From Castanea sativa (taxonomy: Eukaryota; Streptophyta; Magnoliopsida; Fagales; Fagaceae), in NCBI RefSeq assembly GCF_040712315.1, contig NC_134024.1, positions 62,001 through 126,000 of the forward strand: a stretch of DNA of 64,000 nt, given 5' to 3'. Under the pieces are notes generated by a model. That model ran no database searches, was not told the origin of the DNA, and was given only the letters and a program-made list of their open reading frames with translations. The stretch's first letter is position 1; each line of letters begins with the position of its first letter. Position numbers and translations under genes: made by a program. Of this stretch, positions 35,552 through 46,786 are shown piece after piece.

Positions 35552-35686
35552 AATGGGCACTGTTGTTTCTCCAAGAAAGGCTTTGGCATCAAGAGGCGTG
35601 GCACATGGGACTAAACTTATTAGCGCACATGGGATGAACTTTGAGCTACATGACATTTTAGGATGTGTAATCCCAGACATCTGTCT

Positions 35687-35727
<41 letters not shown>

Positions 35728-35830
35728 GATACAGGAAGATGGGTTGGGGTGTTTGAGAGATACCATTTTTCAAAAGTGGAGGAAGTTTCCCACCTACTAA
35801 TAAACTGAGCCATAGCATTACCTCCCTATT
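35552..35830. repeat. Third copy of the 'gggcactgttg' unit with (TA)n
   Basis: It matches 30411-30640 and 30709-30960. A pure TA tract of about 30 bp occupies 35691-35722, where the other copies have T-rich sequence. Confidence 0.8.
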
Positions 35831-35945
35831 ATTCACCTAGTTAAATGTACAACTATTTGTTAGAGACATTTCAACCCAAGTAATCAAGGCCCAAGCCCTG
35901 TCATGCTTGGGCGGATATATCTTTAACACTATCAATGTTTTTTAC

Positions 35946-36543
35946 TAGGAGTGACAATTTGTGTTTGTGTGTCGTGTCAATTAATAAGTATTTAACTATA
36001 TGGGTTAACATTGACCCAACACCTTTATTAAACGGGTCAAAATTCCATAACCTTAACATAATTTGTTTATTAAACGAGTCAGTCGTGTCGACCCATTTAT
36101 TAGATTTTATCAAAGCAAAAAAATAAATACAAATTTTAGTAAAAACCAAATTGATCTAAATTATGAAAAACCAAAAAAAAAAATATATATATATATATAT
36201 ATAAAATTCATAATTAACAAGTAAATGCATCACAAATAATCATTTAAAACTAAAACATATTTTAATATTACAAATAATCAATCACAATATGTAAAAGAAA
36301 ATAAACCACAAAAATTAATAAGTTTATATACCTAGGGTTTGAAGAATATATTGGTAAAATATCATTTAATTAAATGGGTTAAATGGGTTCTATGGGTTAG
36401 ACACTAACCCAACCCATTTATTAAACGGGTCAGTCGTGTTAACCTGAATATGACATTAACCTGTTAAGTCTCAACCCATAATTTGCTAATTTTGAGTCGA
36501 GTCGTGCTGTGTTTGTGGGTCGTGTCAAATTTTGCCATCCCTA
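35946..36543. mobile_element. 598-bp hAT-type MITE
   Basis: It begins TAGGAGTGACAATTTG and ends with the complement of TAGGGATGGCAAAATTTG. It is flanked by TTTTTTAC (35938-35945) and TTTTTTAT (36544-36551), an 8-bp duplication with one change. The tandem partner near 31080 has a single uninterrupted site. Inner 'aaacgggtca' and 'cgtgtc' motifs repeat near both ends. There is no ORF of interest. Confidence 0.75.
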
Positions 36544-38489
36544 TTTTTTATTGAAGCAAAGTAATTAGCATCCTATAAAGTATTGAAAAACCAAATAACT
36601 AAGGATTCTGCCTCTTATTTTACAAAGCATCAAAATCATATCTTCAAATCTTATTCCACAATTACTTGTTTTTCTCCTTACTCAATCTTGCTGCCTTTCC
36701 TTCTGCAACCTTTGGCCTGCAGACAGGAATTTCTTAGCCCGTCCTTCCACAATTGAGTCTTACAAATCTCTCAAAACAGCCGTTATACAAAAGTATCCGT
36801 TTTGCTTGAGTTTATAAGCTCTAGCTTTTAGTTTTTATGTAAAAATCATTACAACCTCACTTTTTTTCACTCTTTTTTTTTTTTTTTTTTTTTTCACTTT
36901 TTCAAAATACAAGTATACTTTAACACATTTTCAGCAAAAAACCATTTAGTACTTCAGCATGAACAACTATGAATTTCACCAATTCAGCACTTGAGCTCAC
37001 AGTGATTGCATCCATTCAAAAGCCCCAGTTGGAGCCAAACCATGCTGTTCTTGCAAAATCACATTCCTTAAAAAGCTGCAAGCTTGTTTCTTTATGTATA
37101 CCATGTAAACAACTTATTAGATTCCTTTAAACTCCATAACCTCCTTATTTTGTCCTTAATTGGCAATACATCCACTGATGATTCTCAAAAGCACAGTCTT
37201 AATTAATTCTTCTATAAATCTTTAATATCCATCCCACCCCCCAAATAGATCAGTAGATTCATGACAAAAATAAGCTGATTTAGCTGAAAAAACAAAAGCT
37301 TTTTTTTTTCTCTGCTATCCAGATCAGCTTGTCTGGCCTCGGAATTTCAAGTACTGGCAGCTGCAAAATATCTGCTTTGACTCATTATTAAATAACGTTG
37401 CTAAGTAATGCCAAGTCCCAACCTTGAGCCTCATGATTTGGCTTTAAATCTCTGGATCAATCCAATCCAGCTTAGTTTGGCAATCAGGACTTGATTAAAA
37501 GTTGAAACAAAGGATGTCTTGGTCAAAAGCAACCATCCAACCTAGTTTGCCAATCACGACTTGATTAAATTCTGAATATTAATTAATTTATACTGTTTCC
37601 TATGCTGTCTTTGTGCTACAGATTAAACCACGTTTGGAAGCCTGGAGAACATCAGTTTGTTTCACAACTGGTAAGTCATAAAGCTAAGTTTACCAGTTTA
37701 GGCGGAGAACAAAGAACCAATGAAATGATGCAATAACCATGCTGAACTTGTACTATATCTTTTGGTAATTAGAAACTGTTTTCTTGGGCTAGTCAAGTCT
37801 CTGTCTGAGTCCTTACAAGTGATAACAAGTGATTGTCTTGTATAGCTGAGAATCTCTACCTAATCACTGGTTTTTATATTTTGTTCCAATCCATCATGAT
37901 TCATGTTTAACTTAATCTCAAATCAAAGGGTGCAGTGGTACCTGCTTAAATGATAAGGCTTGATTTTGTAATGTACTTGAACTTCTGCAGTTCACAATCA
38001 ATTTAGAAAACCAGTTAATAGTGTACATGTAATTCAATTGTCAATATCCTGGCTGCTCAGGTATAAAAGTCCACAGCACCTATATATATGCTTCATTACA
38101 AGTCACTGGGAAAGGGACCAATGCTCACAAGATCTTTTAATCAGCATTTACATATTATTTGCACCATAATAATATCATTTACACTGTAACGTAGTGCTAA
38201 TTATAGGATCATTTCTTTTTTTCAAAAGAAAAATATTTTTCTCTGTCATTATCTTATGTGCTAAAAGAGTCTCCCTCATATATCATCACTCTAGCTTTGA
38301 ATACCTGAAACCTCAATAAAAATCCAACTGTGAATTCAAAACTAGTTTAGTCTAAAGGCCTAGCAGGTTTCAATTACCACTAATTTTATCAAAATATAGA
38401 TATGACACCAATTATTCTAGTATTAAATAGTTAGAAGGTTTTGAAATGCTTGTACATTTTAGTAAAATAAATAAATAAATAAGATTATA

Positions 38490-38640
38490 CAATATACCCT
38501 GTCTCTAAATCCAATCCGAAGGACTTTTTAAGTATCTAACAAAGGCCAGAATGGCACACACTAAAGGCCCAACTAGATAATATGCTCCAAGATAAACATA
38601 AGCTCCTCTATGTTACTAGCCGATTCCTCCAGCAATATAA
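38490..38640 (-). pseudogene. MATE exon relic 3
   Basis: The minus strand reads [19 protein letters not shown], then ILAFVRYLK, clearly related to the MATE exon at 9928-10115 ([14 protein letters not shown]). Stops interrupt it upstream and after 'SDWI'. Confidence 0.65.
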
Positions 38641-38868
38641 AGGGAAAAAAATCACAACTTCTATAGTAGCCTGATATGCTGGTCTATATTTTAAAGAAAG
38701 ATATTAATAACATATTGGTTAGGCCAATCAAGTAGGTTAGTCCCTGGAAGAAGATTACATCAACGGTGAACTTGTTTGAAGCTTTCAACAGTATTTGTAG
38801 AATTTTTAATTGTAAGTACATATTCAAGAATGAAGGCTGAATTAATGCTTATTTGATCATATTGCATG

Positions 38869-38871
<3 letters not shown>

Positions 38872-38922
<51 letters not shown>
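38872..38922. repeat. (AT)n microsatellite
   Basis: A pure AT tract of about 50 bp. A short (AC)n tract follows at about 39251-39268. Confidence 0.9.
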
Positions 38923-38925
<3 letters not shown>

Positions 38926-39489
38926 TAATAGCTTTTAAGCTTCTCCAAAATTCACAACTCATGCTCTTGTGTAGATTAACTCAAATAAACTACATTAGAG
39001 AAACGTGAGAAAGGTACCAAAAAGCATAGCTTGTAGGCGATCTGGTAGCAGTGGGTTCAATTGGACTATTCTTCATCCTATGAAAAACCTAATAACTGAA
39101 ACTGTATAAATCATATCTGATAAGGACTAGAACCCATTAAAAAAAAAAAGGAAAAGAAAAGTAAAGATCTGGCTATATTGTTACACGTCCAAATCATCAT
39201 AATATATACATTCATTACAATATAACAGGATTTTTATCCAAAAACAAAAAACACACACACACACACACAATTAGATTGACAGAAATGCTTGTGCACATCC
39301 AATATCAGTAGCCTCAATTGAAATTCATCCTATGGAAATCCTCCTCCTTATTTAGCAGTCAATCAATGTATGAAGAGAACATTGGCATTATCTTCCGCAG
39401 ACATGTCAATTATAATCTGTGTATATATATACGTGTGTGTGTGTGTAAAAACCTGAGTCAGTACATTACAATAATTAAGAAAGAAATCA

Positions 39490-39660
39490 ATCAATAATTG
39501 ACTTATTCCAAATGAGTGTAATTAAAGTTGATTCTTGACTGTTTTTAGCAGGCATGGCTCCAATGATTATAAAGTATAAACATGTTAGACGTGCCAAAAG
39601 AAGAATGTAGTCCGTAGCTTTCACATGTCAAAAATTTATTGGGCAAAATTCTCTAGAATT
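39490..39660 (-). repeat. Copy of the TNL 3'-flanking region
   Basis: It resembles 44110-44280 and 44500-44690, which lie downstream of the TNL gene ('ccaatgattataaagtata', 'caaaaatttat'). With the TIR fragment 560 bp away on the same strand, it suggests a TNL copy that lost its middle. Confidence 0.5.
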
Positions 39661-40214
39661 TGCAGCAGAAGGTATCAGAATAGTAAACAAGAAAAGAGAT
39701 GTGGCAAGCAAGAAGAGCAGAGCAGGTCCAGAAGATAGAAAAGAAGATCAACTGCAAATTGAAGAATGGAGATGAACCGCAAAAAGAAGTTGTATTTTCA
39801 CATGAACAGCACGCGCAGAGTTAGTTTATATAAGATAAAATTCTAATCTAATCTAATAAAGTATATATGTACGTGAAACTCTCTCATCAAGACTTGAACT
39901 CCCTTACCCCACACTCTATAAGTGCACTCTAGCACTTGTGCAGAGTTAGTTTAGACCTAACTCTAATTTGGACAGAATCGTAACAGTCTCATTTTAGGGA
40001 TTAAATTGTAGAATGACCAAATTGCAAACGTCAAATAGTAATTTACCTAAGAAATATATATATATATATATATATATATTGAAGATAATAAACAATAACA
40101 ATATACTTATAAGTCATAGAATGTTATGTTCTTTTTGTTATACGCACCAACACTTTTAATAACAAAAGGGCAAACTATTTGTAATAGTATAAGCACTGAT
40201 TGCAACAGAAATTT

Positions 40215-40314
40215 TTCTAAAACTGAGAAACACCTTGTATTTCCACCGAGGTGTTGGAGAAGAAGCAGATGGTGGTGATGACGTAGACCCTCCTTGAGCG
40301 CTCATGGAAGCCAT
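40215..40314 (-). pseudogene. TIR-domain start of an extinct TNL
   Basis: From ATG at 40314 the minus strand reads MASMSAQGGSTSSPPSASSP, then TPRWKYKVFLSFRK. This is a Ser-rich leader and the first beta strand of a plant TIR domain (compare KYDVFLSFRGEDTR in the complete TNL). Homology ends before GEDTR, and the usual Asp after KY is Lys. Only the beginning of the exon survives. Confidence 0.75.
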
Positions 40315-40437
40315 AGGAAATAATATACAGATGAAATTTGAAGCTCAATATGTATAGAACTGAAGAAAATAAATTAAAAAAGGAACACATAAATTAGTGA
40401 AGGATTCAGTTCCTATCAGATTGTTGCCTATTTGGTT

Positions 40438-40469
<32 letters not shown>

Positions 40470-42059
40470 GAAGCCCATTGAAAATCCTTGCAATTAAATA
40501 GGAATGCCTATGATTTTGTGTTAAAAAAAAAAAATCATGAATAGACTTTCGGGCTGGAAAGCCCAAGCTTTTTCTCTGGTTAGCTGGGTCACTCTCATAC
40601 AGCAACAAGGCCCTAATTGCAAAAAGAAACTGGGCCGTAAGAGGAGATTTGGGCATCAACACTCAAGAGGAAACGTCTCTTGAATTATTTACACCACAAA
40701 ACAAGTCTGTCGTTTTATTTGGGCTTTAGCTTAGGTGAAACAGAGGAGATATGCAGTAAGAACTCGGCCCAGATAATTAAAAAACGGCATGTCTATTAAC
40801 TTACAGAATGACCATCGGACAGGGTTGGGGGCCTTGAGGCAAATCTGCAATGCCCAAAATAAGAATGTCTTCGAGGACCTACTAGCTTTTCAAACAATGA
40901 TCATTTTTTTTTATAAAATAAGAGCTCTATCCACTGATTCTCTACGTCTCGCACTATAAGTAATTTCGGGGTGACCAACTATTAGCCATATGAAGCACAC
41001 TGTGTAAATTTTATTTTATTATTTTATTTATTCAGATGCCATTTACTACAAACTTTATATAAAATAAATAAATGAAGTTATTATTTACTACAAGTTTTAT
41101 AACAAGAATATTTGAATTGCGTCTTTATAATTGGTTACAAACCAATTTTAAGTTCAATATAATAAAATTCGTATAACCTTTAGTAGTTAACACTACAAAA
41201 AGAAATTTAAAATTACAAATTGACCTCACAACAAATATGTATGATTTTAACAGTAGAAAAAATAAATCAATAAAAAAAAATGGTGACACAACAATGGAAG
41301 ATGAGGGTGAGAGGGGGGGGGGGTGGAGAGTGAGTGTATGAGAGACCTAGTTTCCTCCAAGTCTCCTCATTCAAAATAATAATCATTGTTGATTTTTTTT
41401 TTCTTTTTTTTTGCAAAGCTTATAATAGGTGTAAATGAAAATTTTAAAAACGGTAAATATTTATAATTTATTATTTTAAGTGAACATAAAATTAAAAATT
41501 ACTTGAGAAAGAAAACAATATGGCATTATTTATTTTAGTATAAAATAATAATTAAAAAACCTCGGCCTTGGTTTGTTTTTGTAAAGGGTTAAATTAATAG
41601 TTTAATACACTTAAGATTAAATAATTTCATGAGAAGATACTTGTTATTCTAGATTAATAGTTTAATACAATTAAAGATTAAATATTTTTTTAGAATATGA
41701 TCCTACAAATATTCTAGAAAATAAATTATATATTATATCGCATTACAAATAATTACATATTCTTACATATCACAAGGGCCGTGACTGTTACTAATCAATG
41801 CCTCAACCCAAGTACCCAACCTCGAGCCTCATTGTATTTGTTTATAAGATCATCTACAATTAAAGGCTCCTTTGCAAATCCAGATTACTATTTGGGTTGG
41901 CTTTAAAACCCTGGAACCATGGAATCCAAAGACCCTCTCACATATCAATGCTATTTGTATCACATACATATCATGCACTTATTATAGCTTTTTCAAAACC
42001 TCTCCATAACAAGAGTCCTTTCCCTTCAACCCCCTTTGCCACTTCTTGCTGTATGTCCA
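40315..42059. other. No gene; upstream region of TIR relic, then AT-rich
   Basis: A (GA)n tract lies at about 40440-40470. The ORF at 40345-40662 overlaps it and is not convincing. 41280-41400 includes a G run and 'agtttcctccaagtctcc', a phrase also found near other TNL-related blocks. The rest is AT-rich. Confidence 0.5.
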
Positions 42060-42756
42060 TACTTGCCTCTTAACACTTGAAAGAAAGGATGTCTTGGTCA
42101 AAAGCAACCATCCAACCTAGTTTGGCAATTATGGCTTGATTAAATTCTTTGAACTTTCTAAAACCCAGTTCCCCACTTTTGCTTAGGCTGCCAAATCAAA
42201 TCCCATGTTTTCCAACCAACAGACCTGCCATTTCCATCAAAATTTTCTGACGTCAGCTCCCCTTTTTTTTCACACTGCAAGTTGAAAGAAGCCATAGTGT
42301 TTGTTGATATAGACTGTCACACAGCTGTTGTATCATATATTAATTCATTTGATATGAATTCTTATGCTGCAAATGAAACCGTGTATGCAAGCCAGGGGAG
42401 CTTCAGTTGTTTTACAACTGGCATCCAAATTTCATAGAGCTTATACTATTTCTTTTGGTAATTAGAAACGGTTTGTTCGGGATAGTCGAAGTTTGTCTAC
42501 CAAATTAGTAGATTTTAATTTTAAATTAGATTCATGTTAACTTAATCTAATATTGAAAGGTGTATTGGTACCTGCATAAATGATATGGCTATATTTTTTA
42601 ATGTACTTGAACTGCTGTAGCTCACAATCATTTTAGAAGTGTACATACCATTCAATAAACGTAATGCTGACTGCTCACATATAAAAGTCCCTTTTGTCGC
42701 AGCTACTAAATATGTGCTTCATTACAAGTCAAGATTTTAATCATTTTTCACACTCC

Positions 42757-42832
42757 ATAATATGCTCCAAGATTGACATTAGCTTCTATATGTTGTCAGC
42801 AGATTCCTTTAGCAACGTCAGCTTCTACATTG
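42757..42832 (-). pseudogene. MATE exon relic 4
   Basis: The minus strand reads ADVAKGIC, a stop, then QHIEANVNLGAYYG, a decayed version of the [20 protein letters not shown] stretch of the other relics. It is only about 25 codons long. Confidence 0.55.
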
Positions 42833-43596
42833 GCCTGATATGCTGATTTAATTTGAAGAAAGATATTAACAATATAGTGGTTTGGCCATAACTATCAACT
42901 AGACAAATCCCTAAAAAAATCAAAGAAGATTACATTAACTATCAACTTGTTCGAAGCTTCCAACAGTGTTGTTGACTTTTTAATTGCAAGGATATATTCT
43001 AGAATGAAGACTGCATTAATGCTTAGCTAATCGTACAGCATGATTGATAAAAAGTAGTAGCTTCTAAACGTCTACAAAATTCACAACTCATGCTCTCATA
43101 GACATTAAATCAAAATCACCACACAAGAGAATTGTGCAAAGTTAACTGAAAGTATAGCTTGCATACCATCCAACAACAATAGGCTCAATTGAACGTCATT
43201 CTATAGAAATCATTCTAACTGGTACAGACTAAAACCCCTTTAAAAAAGAAAGGAAAAGACCGTATTCTAAAGTCATTATGAAACAAGATACAAGGATATG
43301 TCACTTGAATACATTTCCAAATCATTATAACCGAAACCATTTGCAAATTCAATACAACATACAAGAATTTTCAACTAAAAAAAATAGTCATATTGACAGA
43401 AATGCTTATGCACATCCAATAGCAGTAGCCTCAACTGAAATTCAAGCTAAGAAAATCTTCACCATTCAGTAGCTAGTCAAAGTATAAGTAAGACATGAGC
43501 GTCATCTTCTAGAGACCTAAATTGTTATCAGCTACATATATGTGAAAACTTGAGTTAGTATGGTACCATAATTAAAAATAATAATAATAATATTTA

Positions 43597-44094
43597 GGGC
43601 AAATTACAACTTACTCACCTGTGATTTGACCGAAATTTAAGTTGCCTATTTGTGGTTTGAAATTTGACACTTTGCCCATTTGAGGTTAGCTTAGTTAAAG
43701 TTTTTGTAACTCGCTTCTATTAAAAATATAGCTAAATGTGTAATTTCTCTTTACTATTATGTCTCTATCCTCAAAAAACACAAAAAATATAAAAATACAA
43801 GATTAAATAAGATCAAAAAGAATCCAGCATAACACTTGCATCATGGAATTTCAAATCACAAGTAAGTAACTTAAATTTTGATTTAACCTCAGGTGAGTAA
43901 AGTGTCAAATTTCAAACCACTGGTAAGCAACTTAAATTTTGATCAAACCTCAGGTGAGTAAAGTGTCAAATTTCAAACCACTGGTAAGCAATTTAAATTT
44001 TGGTTAAACCTTAGGTGGGTAAAGTGTCAAATTTCAAACAACATGTAGACAACTTAAATTTCAGTTAAACCACAAGTAGGTAAATTGTTATTTC
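43597..44094. mobile_element. 498-bp Mutator-like MITE
   Basis: It is flanked by the 9-bp duplication TAATATTTA (43588-43596, 44095-44103). The ends are imperfectly inverted: GGGCAAATTACAACTTACTC and the complement of GAAATAACAATTTACCTAC. The right half is a 61-bp tandem repeat ('aggtgagtaaagtgtcaaa' at 43891 and 43952, variant at 44013). There is no transposase. Confidence 0.7.
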
Positions 44095-44306
44095 TAATAT
44101 TTAACTCATGAATAATTAGTACAATTGGAGTTCCTCCTTGCCCTTTCTGGAAGGCATAGCACACCAATGATTATATGAAGTATAGACATGGTAGAGAAGG
44201 AAGTACTATAGTAACTATATAGTTTCTAGTTTTCACGTTTCAAAAATTTATGATGAAAATTTCTCTTGCTTTTGCCAGCACTACACAAGGTGAATATGAA
44301 AATTAG

Positions 44307-44460
44307 CATAATACTTGAACACTTACAAATGGGATGCCATAATAGGATTGAAACCATCATCATAATACTTGAACACTTACAAATGGGATGCCATAATAGG
44401 ATTGACACCATCATCATCCTCATCCTCCTCATCATCATCATCCCTATCATCATCACCAAC
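44307..44460. repeat. 54-bp tandem duplication plus (ATC)n
   Basis: 'cataatacttgaacactta' occurs at 44307 and 44361, followed by a run of atc/tcc triplets. The short ORFs on either strand only translate this repeat. Confidence 0.8.
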
Positions 44461-45030
44461 TGCATATTTGTGTAAACCTAAGTTAGTATAATAATAATAA
44501 TTCACTCATTACTAATGAGTCTAATTAGAGTTTGCTTCCTACAAGTTTTGTTAGGCATGACACCAATGATTACAAAGAATATACATGGCAAGGAACGAAA
44601 TACTATACAGTCTCTAGCTTTTACATTTCAAAAATTTATCAGGAAAAGTTGTATTGCATTTGCCAGCACAAAATGAATATGTAAAATAGCATAATATCTG
44701 ATAGTTACAAATAGGATGCCAAATTAGGATTGAAAGATCTACATTAGCAAAATCAATAGAGAAATGTGATGGGTGAAGCTTGAGAATGTATTTCCTATCT
44801 AGATCATATTCTTGTAAGTGATGATGATATAGAGGCTTAAAAAAATTGGCAATAAACTCGTGTGGCAAAATTTAAGTTTAATTTTTCAGAAACTCAGAAA
44901 GTATAGGGTTATTGGGATTGCTTGCACATGGTGAGCCAAAAGAAGAAAAAGAAAAATGATGAGACTTACTTGCCAATGACAAAACCAAATGTATAGTTAG
45001 AAAGAAAATAAGATAGAAAAGGAATGGACA
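44461..45030 (-). other. 3' flank of the TNL gene
   Basis: 44500-44690 is a second copy of 44110-44280. It may hold the 3' UTR or a further small 3' exon, because the last coding exon has a GGTAATA sequence near 45058 that could act as a donor. I see no protein domain here. Confidence 0.4.
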
Positions 45031-45600
45031 TTAATGGGAAGGATGGTTGAGATGGTTATTACCAGTTAATTTATAGATGGGTACTTTCCCAAAGCTCGCA
45101 ATCAAACATTGTGCATTTGTTTGGTTGAACTCGTCTATATCTTCCTCGTATACCAAACTGACCCCGAATTCTGTCTCATATAGATTACCACCCTCAAATA
45201 TAACCTTAATTTGACTGTATTCACCATTCCCAATGGTAGCAAACCACTCATCACGAGACAAATACAATAGGTAATTATTGAAGTATTTTTCAGTTTTGAC
45301 CTTGACATTTATTCGGGTAGTAAAAAGTTCACTGGCACAGTGACGTTGAGGCATTTTACCAACGGCTACCTCACAAACTCTAATACCATGTATTGGCAAT
45401 GCATCTAATACTGATGCCCAGAAAGCTAATCCTATCCATTTACTATTATACCAATTTGAAGGCAACTCTATGCTTATTGAATTCTCCAATATTTCAGTTA
45501 AACATGATGGCATAATTATCTGAAACTTAGTTATAGATCCATCCTCTTTCCCTTTGGAAGAAGTTCCATAAACGGTTTTTCGACAAAGGAGCCCCTGTAC
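45031..45600 (-). CDS. TNL exon 6: C-terminal C-JID domain
   Basis: It begins after GGGTATAG with VQGLLCRKTVYGTSSKGKED and contains the post-LRR jelly-roll/Ig-like domain of TNLs (SISIELPSNWYNSKWIGLAF; EWFATIGNGEYSQIKVIFEG), which helps bind ligand in this family. It ends at TAA 45031-45033. If the frameshift in exon 5 is real, this part is not translated. Confidence 0.7.
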   Translation of the reverse strand, partial: VQGLLCRKTVYGTSSKGKEDGSITKFQIIMPSCLTEILENSISIELPSNWYNSKWIGLAFWASVLDALPIHGIRVCEVAVGKMPQRHCASELFTTRINVKVKTEKYFNNYLLYLSRDEWFATIGNGEYSQIKVIFEGGNLYETEFGVSLVYEEDIDEFNQTNAQCLIASFGKVPIYKLTGNNHLNHPSH

Positions 45601-45670
45601 CTATACCCAAAACACAACTATTGTTAACTGTTATTATTTAACAATTCAAGAGAGAGAGAGAAGAGATTAC

Positions 45671-46323
45671 CTGTAGGAAATGGAACAATATTGTAAATTC
45701 CTTTTGACTGTGCCTCTCATCATACGGAAGCCATTGGGAGAAAGGTTGTGACCAGATACTCAGTTTGACCCATGCTGGTAACCATTTCAGGGAACCACAA
45801 CATTCCACGTGTATACATCTTATAGTTGATGGAAGCCTTGGCAACGATTTTAGTTTTTTGCAAAAGGTAAGATAGAGTGTTTGAAGAGACCTCAAATTAT
45901 CCATGTTGCTTGGAAGACATTCGAGATTTGTGCATGTTAGATCTAAGAAAGTAAGGGCAGTCAAACACTTGATCAATGAGGGTGGTACTTCCTTCATAAC
46001 AGTCCAACTCAAATTGAGTTCCAATAGGCTTTTCATAATTCTCATAAATTTCGAAAACGAACTGATTTTTGAGCAACTTGCAAGTTCAAGCTCCATAAGG
46101 GACTGCATTACAGCAGACAAGCATTGAAGATCGGTAAGAGAATCGCATTCTTCCAAAAGTAAATACCTGAGCTTGCTGATTGTCCAATAGATGGGTGGAT
46201 CTCTACCAAGCTGTCGCACTCGGTAAGGTTTAGTCCCTCAAGCATCAGAACACCTGAAAAGTCAGGTGTCCTGATAAGGTTTTTGGAACCACAAAGATCA
46301 ATGAACTTTAAGTTGACTGAACG
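45671..46323 (-). pseudogene. TNL exon 5: main LRR exon, frameshifted
   Basis: After GGTAACAG it reads RSVNLKFIDLCGSKNLIRTP, then DFSGV, typical of this TNL exon. At about 46180 a base is missing inside what is usually GQLSKLRYL. The downstream frame (KLRYLLLEECDSLTDLQCLS ... VPPSLIKCLTALTFLDL ... LPRLPSTIRCIHVECC) is open to the CTACAG/GTAATC donor at 45671. The unshifted frame meets TAA at 46108-46110. The long open downstream frame suggests the lesion is recent. Confidence 0.75.
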
Positions 46324-46444
46324 CTGTTACCAGAAAAATAAAAAAAGAGTTTTCGTCAAACGTAGAAATTAGTATTTGTAGCTACACTTAAAAAAAGAGA
46401 GATAATAAAAAGCAATAGAAAGGCAGTTAAAAAAAACAAATTAC

Positions 46445-46786
46445 CATTACTCCTTCCCAAAGATATTCAATTCTGCTTTCATACAAGTCAAGTCCAACAA
46501 GCTCCTTTGGTTGGGAACTGGATGACAAACATTTTAAAGGACAACGGTCCCATGAAAGATGCCTTAGTTGATTAGGAACAAGAATTTGTCTTTGGTCATT
46601 AGGAACAGCAAGATATCTTTGGTCATTAGGAACAGCAAGATATCCTTGGTCATACCAGTATTTTGTCTTCTCAATTCTCATCAATCTAAGATTAGACATC
46701 TTTGATGATAACACTTCAGGAATTGTTGCATGGTCAAATTTATTTCCATTGTCTTTAACGACTATGGCTTGAATTGCTTCTGTTGC
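46445..46786 (-). CDS. TNL exon 4: first LRR exon
   Basis: It starts after ATCTTAG with ATEAIQAIVVKDNGNKF and holds the usual post-NB linker and first LRRs (VLSSKMSNLRLMRIEK; NQLRHLSWDRCPLKCL; ELVGLDLYESRIEYLWEG). A 27-bp in-frame tandem duplication doubles RYLAVPNDQ (46591-46644), a lengthening I do not know from other TNLs. It ends before GTAATTTG, phase 0. Confidence 0.8.

Larger units (their letters stand above)
34068..38030. repeat. Large tandem duplication, copy 2
   Basis: It parallels 28291-32893. A deletion relative to copy 1 joins 35395 to sequence matching 30250, at a shared 'cagttt'. It carries a TNL relic, one copy of the 'gggcactgttg' unit and a hAT MITE. It continues past 38030 into a MATE relic. 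Confidence 0.85.
37430..39660. repeat. Duplicated block (partner about 42060-44280)
   Basis: 'ggatgtcttggtcaaaagc', 'cacaactcatgctct' and the end region 39490-39660 all recur in the same order at 42060-44280. Both copies contain a MATE exon relic followed by a region that also flanks the 3' end of the TNL gene. Similarity is lower than in the 28/34-kb pair, so this duplication is older. Confidence 0.65.

Noticed and set aside
38872..38922. Long AT tract considered as a replication origin or scaffold-attachment site
   Set aside because: Similar AT microsatellites occur at many places in the window. Nothing singles this one out.
44226..44475. ORFs rich in Met/Ile on both strands
   Set aside because: They translate a 54-bp tandem duplication and a trinucleotide repeat.
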